Assembly: GCF_014203715.1 (NCBI RefSeq)
Contig: NZ_JACHJP010000001.1
Location: forward strand, 1,528,432 to 1,592,431
Source of the DNA: Streptosporangium saharense
Lineage (GTDB): Bacteria; Actinomycetota; Actinomycetes; Streptosporangiales; Streptosporangiaceae
Direction: 5' to 3'
DNA length: 64,000 nucleotides
The position numbers and the translations under genes were made by a program. Positions 51,172 to 62,110 of the stretch are shown here, piece by piece (position 1 is the first letter of the stretch; each line of letters starts with the position of its first letter). The notes beneath the pieces are model-generated. The model was not told the origin of the DNA, made no database searches, and was given only the letters and a program-made list of their open reading frames with translations.

Positions 51172-53277
51172 ATGATCGAGATCTGGCCTGGTGACCCCTA
51201 TCCCCTCGGGGCCACCTACGACGGCGCGGGGACCAACTTCGCGCTCTTCACCGAGGCCGCCGAGCGGGTTGAGTTGTGCCTGTTCGACGAGAAGAACCAT
51301 GAGACGCGGGTCACGTTCACCGAGTGCGAGGGGTACGTCTGGCACGGCTACCTGCCGGGCATCGGACCGGGCCAGCGGTACGGCTACCGCGTGCACGGCC
51401 CCTACGACCCCGCGCGGGGGGTGCGCTGCAACCCCGCCAAACTGCTGCTCGACCCCTACGCCAAGGCGGTCGAGGGGGACGTGCGCTGGGACGAGGCGGT
51501 GTACGGCTACCGCTTCGGGGACCCGGACACCCGCAACGACGACGACTCGGCGCCGTTCGTCCCCCGGTCCGTCGTGATCAACCCGTTCTTCGGGTGGGGA
51601 CACGACAGGCCACCGGCGACGCCGTACCACGACACGGTCATCTATGAGGCGCACGTCAAGGGCCTGACCGTGAACCACCCGAAGATCCCCGAGCGGATCC
51701 GCGGCACCTACGCGGCGATCGGCCACCCGGAGATCATCGACCACCTGACCTCGCTCGGGGTCACGGCGATCGAGCTGATGCCGGTCCACCAGTTCGTCAC
51801 CGACCACGTCCTGACCGAACGGGACCTGACGAACTACTGGGGCTACAACAGCATCGGGTTCTTCGCCCCGCACAACGCCTACTCAAGCACCGGGCAGCGC
51901 GGCGAGCAGGTGCTGGAGTTCAAGGCCATGGTCAAGGCGCTGCACGAGGCGAACATCGAGGTCATCCTCGACGTGGTCTACAACCACACGGCCGAGGGCA
52001 ACCACCTGGGGCCGACGCTGAGCATGCGGGGGATCGACAACCCCGGCTACTACCGGCTGGTGGAAGACGACAAGCGCTACTACATGGACACCACGGGGAC
52101 CGGCAACAGCCTGTTCATGCGCTCCCCGCACGTGCTCCAGATGATCATGGACTCGCTGCGGTACTGGGTCATCGAGATGCACGTGGACGGCTTCAGGTTC
52201 GACCTGGCAGCCACGCTGGCCAGGGAGCTGCACGAGGTGGACCGGCTGAGCGCCTTCTTCGACCTGGTCCAGCAGGACCCGGTGCTCTCGCAGGTCAAGC
52301 TGATCGCCGAGCCCTGGGACGTCGGCCCAGGCGGCTACCAGGTGGGCAACTTCCCGGCCAGGTGGACCGAGTGGAACGGCATGTACCGCGACACGATCCG
52401 CGACCTGTGGCGTGGTGAACCCGCCTCGCTGCCCGAGTTCGCCTCCCGGCTGACCGGGTCGAGCGACCTCTACCAGGACGACAGCCGCAGGCCCGCCGCG
52501 TCGATCAACTTCGTCACCTGCCACGACGGCTTCACCCTGCAGGACCTCGTGTCCTACGACCGCAAGCACAACGAGGCCAACGGCGAGGACAACCGGGACG
52601 GCACCGACGACAACCGCTCGTGGAACTGCGGCGCCGAGGGACCCGCCTCGCTGGCCGTCGAGTCACTGCGTGAGCAGCAGAAACGCAACTTTCTGACGAC
52701 GCTGTTCCTGTCCCAGGGCGTGCCGATGATCTCCCACGGCGACGAGCTGGGCCGGACGCAACGGGGTAACAACAACGTCTACTGCCAGGACAACGAGCTG
52801 AGCTGGGTCGACTGGTCGGACGTCAGGGAGAACTGGCTGCTGCTTGAGTTCACCCGGCGCCTGGCCAGGCTCCGAGCCGGGCATCCCGTCTTCCGCAGGC
52901 GCCGCTTCTTCTACGGCCGCCCGGTGCGCGGCTCCGGCGACGACCTCAGCGACATCGCCTGGTTCACCCCGAAGGGGGAGCGGATGACCGACGCCGACTG
53001 GAACGTGGGCTACGCCAAGTCGCTGGCGGTCTTCCTGAACGGCGACGCGATCACCGAGCCGGACCGCAGGGGACGGCGGATCGTGGACGACTCGTTCCTG
53101 CTGCTGTTCAACGCCCACCACGACGTCATCGAGTTCACCATCCCCAAGGACCACGGAGACATGTGGGTGACGGAGATCGACACGGCGATGCCCATCATCG
53201 TCGACACCAGGCTCTGCAGGGCGGGCGAGGAGGTGCCGGTGACCGGCAGGTCGGTACGGGTGTTGCGGCGTGTCTGA
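51172..53277 (+). CDS. glgX: Glycogen debranching enzyme GlgX
   Basis: The 701-residue GH13 enzyme has a CBM48 domain (LGATYDGAGTNFALFTEAAE) and the catalytic barrel: VVYNHT, DGFRFDLA with the nucleophile Asp, AEPWDVG with the acid Glu and VTCHDGF. It hydrolyses the alpha-1,6 branches of limit dextrin, supplying linear maltodextrins to TreY. ATG 51172 is used (GTG at 51169). Its last 8 bases overlap treY. Confidence 0.93.
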   Translation: MIEIWPGDPYPLGATYDGAGTNFALFTEAAERVELCLFDEKNHETRVTFTECEGYVWHGYLPGIGPGQRYGYRVHGPYDPARGVRCNPAKLLLDPYAKAVEGDVRWDEAVYGYRFGDPDTRNDDDSAPFVPRSVVINPFFGWGHDRPPATPYHDTVIYEAHVKGLTVNHPKIPERIRGTYAAIGHPEIIDHLTSLGVTAIELMPVHQFVTDHVLTERDLTNYWGYNSIGFFAPHNAYSSTGQRGEQVLEFKAMVKALHEANIEVILDVVYNHTAEGNHLGPTLSMRGIDNPGYYRLVEDDKRYYMDTTGTGNSLFMRSPHVLQMIMDSLRYWVIEMHVDGFRFDLAATLARELHEVDRLSAFFDLVQQDPVLSQVKLIAEPWDVGPGGYQVGNFPARWTEWNGMYRDTIRDLWRGEPASLPEFASRLTGSSDLYQDDSRRPAASINFVTCHDGFTLQDLVSYDRKHNEANGEDNRDGTDDNRSWNCGAEGPASLAVESLREQQKRNFLTTLFLSQGVPMISHGDELGRTQRGNNNVYCQDNELSWVDWSDVRENWLLLEFTRRLARLRAGHPVFRRRRFFYGRPVRGSGDDLSDIAWFTPKGERMTDADWNVGYAKSLAVFLNGDAITEPDRRGRRIVDDSFLLLFNAHHDVIEFTIPKDHGDMWVTEIDTAMPIIVDTRLCRAGEEVPVTGRSVRVLRRV

Positions 53278-55498
53278 CGGACGCGGGGAGAGCCCCGTGC
53301 GGGACTTCGGGCCGCCGCTGTCCACCTACCGGATCCAGCTCACCCCCGACTTCGGGTTCGCCGAGGTCGCCGAGCTGGCCCCCTACCTGCGCGACCTGGG
53401 CGTGAGCCACGTCTACCTCTCGCCGATCCTGCAGGCGACCTCGCGCTCCCGGCACGGCTACGACGTGACCGACCACTCCAGGGTCAGGGAGGAGTTCGGC
53501 GGCCTCGAAGGGCTGCGGGCGCTGTCGGAGCGGCTGACCGCGCACGGCCTGGGCGTCGTGGTGGACATCGTGCCCAACCACATGACGGTCCCGGTCCCCG
53601 AGTCGGGCAACCGGCAACTGTGGTCGGTGCTCAGGGACGGTCAGGCCTCGCCGTACGCGCGGTGGTTCGACATCGACTGGGAGGCCGGCGACGGCCGGGT
53701 GGACATGCCGGTGCTCGGGGACGAGACCGAGCCGTACGGCGACGGCTGCGTGCTGCGCTACCACGACCACGAGTTCCCGTTGCCCGACACCCACTACCGG
53801 CTGGTCGACTGGCGTCGCGGCCCCGGCTACCGGCGCTTCTTCGACGTCTCCTCGCTGATCGGGCTGCGCGTGGAGGATCCCGTGGTCTTCGACGCGACCC
53901 ACGAGGTGATCGTCGGGCTGGTCCGCGACGGGATCGTCCACGGTCTCCGGGTCGACCACCCGGACGGTCTGGCCGATCCGCGCGGCTACCTGGCCAGGCT
54001 CCGCGAGGTCTGCGGGGTGTGGACGGTCGCCGAGAAGATCCTGGTCGGTGAGGAACGGCTGCCCGACGACTGGGACTGCGACGGCACCACCGGTTACGAG
54101 GTGCTCAACCGGATCACCGGCCTGTTCGTCGATCCGGCCGGGCGGGAGCCGCTGACCGAGCTGTTCGTCGCCCGCACCGGCATGCCCGCCGACTACGCGA
54201 CCGTGGTCGGCCAGGCGAAGCGGGAGGTCGTGGACCTGTTCTTCGGCGCCGAGCTGAACCGGCTGCACAAGGCCGTCGGCTCCGACCGTGAGGCGCTGGC
54301 CGAACTGCTCGTCGCGATGCCCGTCTACCGGGCCTACGCCGTACCCGGCGAGCCCGTCCCCGAGCGCTCGGCCGCGATCGTCGAGGCGGCGGGGTTGGCC
54401 GCCGCGTCCAGGCTCCCCGAGGGCGCGCCGGTCGCCGAGGTGGTCGACAGGGTCCTGTACGGCCCCGCCGACGCCGTTGTCCGCTTCCAGCAGACCTGCG
54501 GCCCCGTGATGGCCAAGGGGGTCGAGGACACCGCGCTCTACCGCTGGTATCCCCTGGCCTGTCTGAACGAGGTCGGCGGAGAGCCCGACCGGTTCGGCGG
54601 GAACGTCGGTGACTTCCACGCCTTCTGCGGGGAGATGTCCCCGGGGACGATGACGACGCTGTCCACCCACGACACCAAGCGCTCGGAGGACGTGCGGGCG
54701 CGGCTGGCCGTACTGTCCGAGATGCCTGAGGAGTGGGCGCGGGCGGTGGGGGAGTGGTCGGCGAAGGTCTCCTTCGACCCCGTGCTCGACTATCTCGCCT
54801 GGCAGAACCTGATGGCGGCGTGGCCGATCGAGCCGGGCAGGTTCTTCGAGTATCTGCTCAAGGCGGCCCGCGAGGCCAAGACGGCCATCTCGTGGGCGAC
54901 CCCCGACCCGGTCTACGAGCGGGGCATCCGCGACTTCGTCATGCGGGCCATCGGGGAGTGCGGCCCCTCGGTCGCCGAGTTCACCGCGATGATCGAGCCG
55001 TACGCCAGGTCCAACTCCCTCGGCCAGAAGCTCGTGCAGCTCATGCTGCCCGGGGTGCCCGACCTCTACTGGGGCAACGAGGTCACCGACTTCTCCCTGG
55101 TGGACCCGGACAACCGCCGCCCGGTCGACTTCGCCCGCCGCCGCACGCTGCTGGCCGCGGCCAGGGGCCGTGAGAGGCGCGGCGGTTCGTGGGACGAGGA
55201 CAAGCTGCTGGTCACCACCCAGGCGCTGCGGCTGCGCAAACGTCTTGACCCCGCGCTGCCGTACGTGCCGATCGAGACGGGCGAGCACGCCGTCGCCTTC
55301 GCGCGGGGGGACAGGGCCGTGGCGGTCGCGACCCGGCTGCCGGTCGGGCTGGCCGCGCGGGGCGGCTGGGGGAGTGAGACGATCACGCTGCCGCACGGCA
55401 GATGGCTCGACCTGCTGTCCGGCGCCCGCCACACCGGGCGCGTCCCGCTGGCCCACCTGCTCTCCGTCCTTCCCGTCGCGCTTCTTGAGAGGGAGTAG
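53270..55498 (+). CDS. treY: Maltooligosyl trehalose synthase
   Basis: The 742-residue GH13 enzyme turns the reducing end of maltodextrin into a trehalosyl unit. Marks: STYRIQLTPDFGF, VDIVPNHM, GLRVDHPDGL with the nucleophile, VAEKILVGEERLP with the acid/base Glu, MAKGVEDTALYR and TMTTLSTHDTKRSEDVRAR. GTG 53270 overlaps the glgX stop, indicating coupling. Confidence 0.95.
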   Translation: MSDGRGESPVRDFGPPLSTYRIQLTPDFGFAEVAELAPYLRDLGVSHVYLSPILQATSRSRHGYDVTDHSRVREEFGGLEGLRALSERLTAHGLGVVVDIVPNHMTVPVPESGNRQLWSVLRDGQASPYARWFDIDWEAGDGRVDMPVLGDETEPYGDGCVLRYHDHEFPLPDTHYRLVDWRRGPGYRRFFDVSSLIGLRVEDPVVFDATHEVIVGLVRDGIVHGLRVDHPDGLADPRGYLARLREVCGVWTVAEKILVGEERLPDDWDCDGTTGYEVLNRITGLFVDPAGREPLTELFVARTGMPADYATVVGQAKREVVDLFFGAELNRLHKAVGSDREALAELLVAMPVYRAYAVPGEPVPERSAAIVEAAGLAAASRLPEGAPVAEVVDRVLYGPADAVVRFQQTCGPVMAKGVEDTALYRWYPLACLNEVGGEPDRFGGNVGDFHAFCGEMSPGTMTTLSTHDTKRSEDVRARLAVLSEMPEEWARAVGEWSAKVSFDPVLDYLAWQNLMAAWPIEPGRFFEYLLKAAREAKTAISWATPDPVYERGIRDFVMRAIGECGPSVAEFTAMIEPYARSNSLGQKLVQLMLPGVPDLYWGNEVTDFSLVDPDNRRPVDFARRRTLLAAARGRERRGGSWDEDKLLVTTQALRLRKRLDPALPYVPIETGEHAVAFARGDRAVAVATRLPVGLAARGGWGSETITLPHGRWLDLLSGARHTGRVPLAHLLSVLPVALLERE

Positions 55499-55501
55499 CC
55501 C

Positions 55502-57217
<1,716 letters not shown>

Positions 57218-57221
57218 GACG

Positions 57222-57440
57222 TCAGGCCGGGTCGTCGGGTGTCTCGGCCCGGTCGGGGTGGAAGATCTCCTCGATGGTCAGGCCGAAGACGTCGGCGAGG
57301 GTGAACGCCAGGGGAAGGCTGGGGTCGTAGCGCTCGGTCTCGATGGCGTTGATGGCCTGCCGGGAGACCTGGCACCGGTCGGCCAGGTCGGCCTGGCTCC
57401 AGCGGCGGGCCGCGCGCAGTTCGCGGAGTCGGTTCTTCAC
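57222..57440 (-). CDS. Small XRE family regulator
   Basis: The 72-residue protein is almost only an HTH (LRELRAARRWSQADLADRCQ, VSRQAINAIETERYDPSL). GTG 57440 is 7 bases after the stop of the membrane gene on the same strand. This XRE plus small membrane protein pair recurs in many bacteria; the regulator probably controls its own operon through the nested repeat upstream of the pair. Confidence 0.9.
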   Translation of the reverse strand: MKNRLRELRAARRWSQADLADRCQVSRQAINAIETERYDPSLPLAFTLADVFGLTIEEIFHPDRAETPDDPA

Positions 57441-57447
57441 GGCGCCG

Positions 57448-57855
57448 TCACCGGTTCAGGCGGGTGCGCAGGTCCGCGAGCAGCAGCCAGACCGCCACCC
57501 CGCCGAGCAGGATGAGCTGCGCGAGCTGCTGGAGCCGGACGACCCCCGCGGCGTCGAGCAGGGTGGCGATCTGCAGCCCCACGAGGACCGCGGCGAACGC
57601 GACGGCCATGCTCTCAAGCTGGATTCTGCGCAGATACTCGTCCGCGCGCCGGAAGGCCCGCAGCAGCACCCAGGCCACCGAGAGGGTGAACACGGTGGTG
57701 ACCGCGATCCACCAGGTCTTCTGGGCGGTGGTCTGGTCGGGGCTGCTGCCCAGGGCCAGGGCGACCACCCCCAGCGTCGCCACGGGGATGCCGTCGATGA
57801 GCACGGCGCGGCGGGCCGCACGTGTCACCTGGTCCTGCTGTGCCTGCTTCGTCAT
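57448..57855 (-). CDS. Four-helix membrane protein paired with XRE
   Basis: The 135-residue protein has four hydrophobic segments (VLIDGIPVATLGVVALALG, TWWIAVTTVFTLSVAWVLL, SMAVAFAAVLVGLQIATLL, LAQLILLGGVAVWLLLA). The family is unnamed to me. It is the first gene of the two-gene operon; the cognate signal is unknown. Confidence 0.82.
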   Translation of the reverse strand: MTKQAQQDQVTRAARRAVLIDGIPVATLGVVALALGSSPDQTTAQKTWWIAVTTVFTLSVAWVLLRAFRRADEYLRRIQLESMAVAFAAVLVGLQIATLLDAAGVVRLQQLAQLILLGGVAVWLLLADLRTRLNR

Positions 57856-57875
57856 GCGACGAATGTAAGGTCAAC

Positions 57876-57911
57876 CTTCCATATGGTCAAGCGTCATTGA
57901 CTTGATGGAAG
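57876..57911. promoter_or_regulatory. Nested 36-bp inverted repeat between divergent genes
   Basis: CTTCCAT-3-GTCAA and TTGAC-3-ATGGAAG share one axis at 57893/57894: both pairs are mirror-placed around the same centre. It lies between the membrane-protein start (57855, minus) and the hydrolase start (57932, plus) and is a likely operator for the XRE regulator acting on both. Confidence 0.5.
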
Positions 57912-57931
57912 GGAAACCTTATATTCCAGCC

Positions 57932-59089
57932 ATGCTTCTCCTGACCCGCCGAGCGCTGCTCGGCGCCGCCCTCGCCTCCCTCCCCATGGTCACCGGGGCG
58001 TTCGCCCAGGTCCGTACACCGGCTCCGTTCCGGCTCACCCTGCCCGCGCCGACCGGTCCGCGTCCCCTGGGCACGGTCTCGTCGCACCTGATCGACCGGA
58101 CACGCGTCGATCCGTGGAAGGCCTCCCGCCCGGCCCGTGAACTCATGATCCAGATCTGGTATCCAGCACGGGCGACCCACGGCCACCCGCCCGTGCCGTG
58201 GATGTCACCCGGTGGCGTCGCCGTCTTCGAGCGGGAACAGCGCATCCCGCCCGGCGTGCTGACGCTGCCGACCACGCACGCCCACCTGGCCGCACCGGTG
58301 GACCCAGGGCGACGCGGGAGGCCGGTCGTCCTGTACTCGCCCGGCCTGCGCAGCGACCGCAGCCTCGGCACCGTCCTGATCGAGGAACTGGTCAGCCACG
58401 GCTACCTGGTCGTGGCCATCGACCACACCTACGACGCCGACCAGGTCGAGTTTCCCGGTGGCCGGGTGGAGACCTTCGCCATCACCGGTGCCATCGACGA
58501 CGCCCTGATCGCCAAGGCGCTCGCGGTGCGCACCGCGGACACCCGGTTCGTGCTGGACCGTCTCACCGCGCTCAACGCCGGGCGGGGAGCCCTCGCCGGG
58601 GCGTTCGACCTGTCCCGTGCCGGTATGTTCGGCCACTCCCTCGGCGGCGCCACCGCCGCCGCGGCCCTCCGCGCCGACCGGCGCCTACGGGCGGGCGTCA
58701 ACCTGGACGGCAGCCTTCTGGCGCCTCTCACCGCGGGCACCGACCGCCCCTTCCTGCTCTTCGGCAGCGACCCCGGCCCGGGGCCGGAGGACCCGAGCTG
58801 GGACCGGTTCTGGGAGAGTCAGCGCGGCTGGAAACGTGAACTGGCCCTCACCGGCTCCACCCACACCTCCTTCACCGACCTGGAAACCCTGCTGCCCCAG
58901 GCCGCGCCCGTCCTCGGCCTGACGCCCGACCAGGTGACCCAGGCGATCGGCCCCCTCGCCCCCCACCGCGCCATCCAGGCCCAACGCGCCTACCTAAGAG
59001 CCTTCTTCGACCTCCACCTCCGCCACCGGGACACCCCCCTCCTCCGCAGCCCCTCCTCCCGCTATCCGGAGGTCCGCTTTCTCCGGTGA
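57932..59089 (+). CDS. Exported alpha/beta hydrolase (PAF-acetylhydrolase-like)
   Basis: From ATG 57932 (an earlier ATG at 57905 would add 9 residues) the product is 385 residues with a likely Tat signal (LLTRRALLGAALASLPMVTG). The nucleophile elbow is MFGHSLGGATAA, the Asp follows in NLDGS and His in GSTHTSF. The overall pattern, with IWYPARATHG and PVVLYSPGLRSD, matches the PAF-acetylhydrolase/esterase group. Substrate is probably a short-chain ester or phospholipid. Confidence 0.85.
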   Translation: MLLLTRRALLGAALASLPMVTGAFAQVRTPAPFRLTLPAPTGPRPLGTVSSHLIDRTRVDPWKASRPARELMIQIWYPARATHGHPPVPWMSPGGVAVFEREQRIPPGVLTLPTTHAHLAAPVDPGRRGRPVVLYSPGLRSDRSLGTVLIEELVSHGYLVVAIDHTYDADQVEFPGGRVETFAITGAIDDALIAKALAVRTADTRFVLDRLTALNAGRGALAGAFDLSRAGMFGHSLGGATAAAALRADRRLRAGVNLDGSLLAPLTAGTDRPFLLFGSDPGPGPEDPSWDRFWESQRGWKRELALTGSTHTSFTDLETLLPQAAPVLGLTPDQVTQAIGPLAPHRAIQAQRAYLRAFFDLHLRHRDTPLLRSPSSRYPEVRFLR

Positions 59090-59117
59090 GGCGGCCCGTC
59101 ACGAGAGGATCAGGATC

Positions 59118-59450
59118 ATGCGCGTCCGTGAGATGAACCTCTATCGCCGTTACTTCGACCTGGTCGCGAACGGCACCAAGAAGATCGAGGTGCGGGTGCG
59201 GTGCCCCAAGCTTCACGACCTCGCCCCCGGCGACCACATCCGGTTCGTGTGCGATCATGACGAAGCCCTCACCAGGGTCAGGCGTGTCACCCACTACGCC
59301 TCGTTCGAGGATCTGCTTGATGCCGAAGGCCCCGACCGGGTGAACCCGACAAGCCCCCGAGACCGGCAGCTCACCGACCTCCGCCACATCTACGGCCCGG
59401 AGAAAGAGGCCTTCGGCGTGCCGGCCATCGAGATCGAACCCGCCAGGTGA
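59118..59450 (+). CDS. ASCH domain protein
   Basis: The 110-residue protein has the ASCH beta-barrel pattern: YFDLVANGTKKIEVRVRCPKL with the G-x-K-x-x-E-x-R motif, and LAPGDHIRFVCD. ASCH proteins bind RNA or modified nucleosides; YqfB-type members hydrolyse N4-acetylcytidine. It is 28 bases after the hydrolase. Confidence 0.9.
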   Translation: MRVREMNLYRRYFDLVANGTKKIEVRVRCPKLHDLAPGDHIRFVCDHDEALTRVRRVTHYASFEDLLDAEGPDRVNPTSPRDRQLTDLRHIYGPEKEAFGVPAIEIEPAR

Positions 59451-59552
59451 TCCAGTTCGGGGCACAATCAGGAGACTTCCACGCGGGCTTGGACCATCTG
59501 CTCGGCGGGGTGGCGGTGGTGATCGAACGCGCAACCCGGATCTGAGCGGGGG

Positions 59553-59726
59553 TCAGGTGTCGGTCTTCAGGAAACCGATGAATGACCGCCACTGGGCGTT
59601 GGTGAAGGTCAGGGCCGGGCCGGTGATGTTTTTGCTGTCGCGGATGGCGACCAAGTCGCCGAGGTTGGCGACTTCGACGCAGTTGCCGCCGTCGCCGGTA
59701 GAGAGGGTGGATTTACGCCAAACCAC
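59553..59726 (-). CDS. DUF397 protein, third copy
   Basis: The 57-residue product from GTG 59726 (GGAGA 6 bases upstream; a TTG at 59741 is less likely) has the DUF397 pattern WRKSTLSTGDGGNCVEVANL, RDSKNITGPALTFT and a final WRSFIGFLK. DUF397 proteins partner XRE-DUF5753 regulators. It is the most distal copy. Confidence 0.9.
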   Translation of the reverse strand: MVWRKSTLSTGDGGNCVEVANLGDLVAIRDSKNITGPALTFTNAQWRSFIGFLKTDT

Positions 59727-59754
59727 GTGTGTCTCCAACAAGTGTCGGTGTGAG

Positions 59755-59943
59755 TTACACGGTGTCGAACGTGCCGTTCTTCACGCCTTCGATGAAGGAG
59801 GTCCATTCGGTGGCGGTGAAGGTCAGGGTTGGGCCGGTGGGGTTTTTGCTGTCGCGGATGGTGGTTAGGGGGCCGAGGTTGGCGACTTCGACGCAGTTGC
59901 CGCCGTCGCCGCTGGAGAGGGTGGATTTGCGCCAGGTGTTCAT
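59755..59943 (-). CDS. DUF397 protein, second copy
   Basis: The 62-residue protein begins NTWRKSTLSSGDGGNCVEVA and ends WTSFIEGVKNGTFDTV. ATG 59943 follows GGAGAGG. It is closer to the first copy at its C-terminus (KNGTFDT) and to the third at its N-terminus, consistent with tandem duplication. Confidence 0.92.
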   Translation of the reverse strand: MNTWRKSTLSSGDGGNCVEVANLGPLTTIRDSKNPTGPTLTFTATEWTSFIEGVKNGTFDTV

Positions 59944-59977
59944 TGGTGTGTCCTCTCCAGCGGGCGACGGGTGTGAA

Positions 59978-60196
59978 TCAGAGGGTGTCGAACGTGCCGT
60001 TCTTCACGCCCTTTACGAAAGATTCCCAGCCGGTGGCGGTGAAGGCCAGTGCCGGGCCGGTGACGTTCTTGCTGTCGCGGACGCCGACATGCCCTCCGTT
60101 AAGACGGGCTACTTCGACGCACTCGCCGCCGTCGCCGCTGGAAAGGGAGGACTTGCGCCAGGTCGCGGAGGCGAATTCCCTGTTCAGGCCGTCCAT
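59978..60196 (-). CDS. DUF397 protein, first copy
   Basis: The 72-residue protein has an extra N-terminal DGLNREFASA then ATWRKSSLSSGDGGECVEVARL and KNVTGPALAFT. Its start lies 13 bases inside the end of the XRE gene, so the two are translated together and probably form the regulator/partner pair. Confidence 0.93.
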   Translation of the reverse strand: MDGLNREFASATWRKSSLSSGDGGECVEVARLNGGHVGVRDSKNVTGPALAFTATGWESFVKGVKNGTFDTL

Positions 60197-61020
60197 CGCC
60201 GCATCATCTCCTTGATCGCGTTCAACGACTCGCGCCGCGACAGAGCGTCGGCTCTGATCGCGTCGTGCTTGAATCGTAGACGCTCGACCTCCTTTACTCG
60301 ATCGGTCACTCTCCCTTCGGTGCCCTGTGATTCCACGTAGACCATGTCCGCGGCCGCACCGGAGAGCTCGGCGACCACGAAACTGCCCGCCAGCCCTACG
60401 GTGTTGTAGGCGCTGTGCGGGAGGATCTGGATGGAGATGTGCTTCTCCTTTCCGGCCTCCAGCAGGTGGGCGATCTGGGCCGCCATGATCTCGGGGCTGC
60501 CCACGGGGCGGGCCAGCACGGTCTCGTCCAGCACCACCCACAGACGCGGCGGGTCGGGACGGGCGAGGATGTTCTGCCGGTCGAGACGGGCCTTCACCAG
60601 CTCCTCCACCCCGTCCTCCGAGACCCCCGGCTCGCCGCTCAGCAGCGCCCGCGCGTAGCCCTCCACCTGGAGCATGCCAGGAACGATCAGCGGCGCCCAG
60701 AAACGCAGCGTGTGTGCCTCGCGCTCGACCTCGATCCAGGGCCGGAACCACTCGGGTGACTGGGAGGCCAGGCTGTCGAGCATGTCGTACAGCTCGATGA
60801 GCCGCCCTCCGAGGCGCATGGCCGCGTCCACGGACACGGTGAACGCTCTCGTGGGCTTCCTGTGCCCCTGCTCGACCATGCTGATCTGACTCTCCGACCA
60901 CCCGATTATGTCGGCAAGTCGCAATTGGGTGATTCCTTTGCCCGTGCGAATTCTGCGGAGTTCTTGGGCGAAGTAGGTTCGCGGCGACTTCGAGGAGTCG
61001 TATTCCTGGGAGACGTCCAT
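60184..61020 (-). CDS. XRE-DUF5753 regulator (WhiJ/AbaA-type module)
   Basis: The 278-residue protein has an HTH (RIRTGKGITQLRLADIIGWS and SQISMVEQGHRKPTR, residues about 23-60) and a DUF5753 ligand-like domain (FRPWIEVEREAHTLRFW, PGMLQVEGYARALL, SIQILPHSAYNTVGLAGSF). In Streptomyces such HTH proteins with adjacent DUF397 genes act on development and antibiotic output. ATG 61020. Three DUF397 genes follow instead of the usual one. Confidence 0.93.
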   Translation of the reverse strand: MDVSQEYDSSKSPRTYFAQELRRIRTGKGITQLRLADIIGWSESQISMVEQGHRKPTRAFTVSVDAAMRLGGRLIELYDMLDSLASQSPEWFRPWIEVEREAHTLRFWAPLIVPGMLQVEGYARALLSGEPGVSEDGVEELVKARLDRQNILARPDPPRLWVVLDETVLARPVGSPEIMAAQIAHLLEAGKEKHISIQILPHSAYNTVGLAGSFVVAELSGAAADMVYVESQGTEGRVTDRVKEVERLRFKHDAIRADALSRRESLNAIKEMMRRWTA

Positions 61021-61559
61021 GGGTATTCCTTTACATCCTCGTGGGCCGGGGCACCAGTACTTCACAGAAAGTGTGTGCCGATCGTGCGCCATTACAGGCT
61101 GCGCTGTGGCCCCTGTGTCTGGGATCGTCGGTGACGAGCCGAAGCGGCCTTCTGAGCCTGGATGGGGGGATGGTGAACATGAAGGAACACTCACGACCGG
61201 ACCGGTGCGGAAGAGCGCGCATCGCAGCTCAGCGGGGTCGGGGAGGACTTTTCCCCCGGACGGCTACCGCCAACTTCACAACTTCCTGTGGGGTTGCGGA
61301 AGTCGCCCGGCGAGAGGGCGCAACGGACGTTGGTGTGGTGGGGAATATGGGCGTTTCGGCGATAGACGATGCTGCTTATCATTCGAGAAACAACCGACCA
61401 AAGTCCTTTTTGCCCACTGTTTCAGGGTTTCCCGCCATTTGCGGCAGGACCGGCCTCAACCAGGCCATCCGGTCGGTACGGCTGGGCCGTACCGACCGCT
61501 TCCCTCACAGAACGGGCCTGCCCGGACAGGTCCTTGACCGGACCGAGGAGGTCCAGATC
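61021..61559. other. 539-bp divergent region between the XRE operon and the small-protein operon
   Basis: I see no gene here. Near its right end is a 12-bp hairpin (61470-61498) and the GAGGAGG site of the next gene at 61545-61551. Two divergent promoters should lie within it. Confidence 0.6.
61470..61498 (+). promoter_or_regulatory. Hairpin in the leader of the small-protein operon
   Basis: CGGTCGGTACGG-CTGGG-CCGTACCGACCG is a perfect 12-bp stem with a 5-base loop, 62 bases before the first start. It could be an operator or a leader structure that controls readthrough. Confidence 0.5.
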
Positions 61560-61784
61560 ATGCATGACACCCCCGCTTCCGGTGTCCAGATGATCCCGGG
61601 CTGGCGGCTGATCATCAGTGACACGGGCCGTTTCTGGGCCGTCCGCAACCGGGCCTTCCCCAGGGGGGCGTTGCGGGCCGGAGCCGAACCGACCGTGGAC
61701 GCCGACACCTTCGAGGAGCTCCAGGCGGCCGTGGCCAGGCAGGAGCAGATCGTCCACGACGTCGTCACGGAGGTGCCCTCGTGA
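61560..61784 (+). CDS. Small protein of unknown function, first gene of array
   Basis: The 74-residue protein starts at ATG 61560 after GAGGAGG. It contains PGWRLIISDTGRFWAVRN and a helical C-terminus (DTFEELQAAVARQEQIVHDV). The GW...(W)AVR pattern recurs in the other genes of this cluster. No family known to me. Its stop overlaps the next start as GTGA. Confidence 0.72.
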   Translation: MHDTPASGVQMIPGWRLIISDTGRFWAVRNRAFPRGALRAGAEPTVDADTFEELQAAVARQEQIVHDVVTEVPS

Positions 61785-62110
61785 CGGGACGGCATCGTGA
61801 CGGCCAGCCGTACAGCCTGGTCTATCGACGGCTCTGGGACGGCCCGGCCCGCGCCGAGGCCGAGCGGCTCAACCAGGTATGGGCGAACTGGGCGGTTCTC
61901 TACAGCCTGAGCAAGCGATCCTTCTACGCCATGGCCACCTGGGACAGCCCCCAGCCGGTGATCGTCGAGGACGCCACCTCCGAGGGACTGGAGGAGCGGA
62001 TGCAGGAGGCGGAGACGCTCCGGTTCGTGGCGTCCTCGCCGGTCCGGCGCGGCAGGAGGGGCCGGTCCTTCCCCAAGGGCCCTAGGGAACGGGATGGGAG
62101 GGCGGCATGA
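61781..62110 (+). CDS. Small basic protein of unknown function, second gene of array
   Basis: The 109-residue protein (GTG 61781) has LNQVWANWAVLYSLSKRSFYAM, split at the line only, and an Arg-rich end. It overlaps both neighbours by 4 bases, so the three genes are translated together. Function unknown. Confidence 0.7.
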   Translation: MTGRHRDGQPYSLVYRRLWDGPARAEAERLNQVWANWAVLYSLSKRSFYAMATWDSPQPVIVEDATSEGLEERMQEAETLRFVASSPVRRGRRGRSFPKGPRERDGRAA

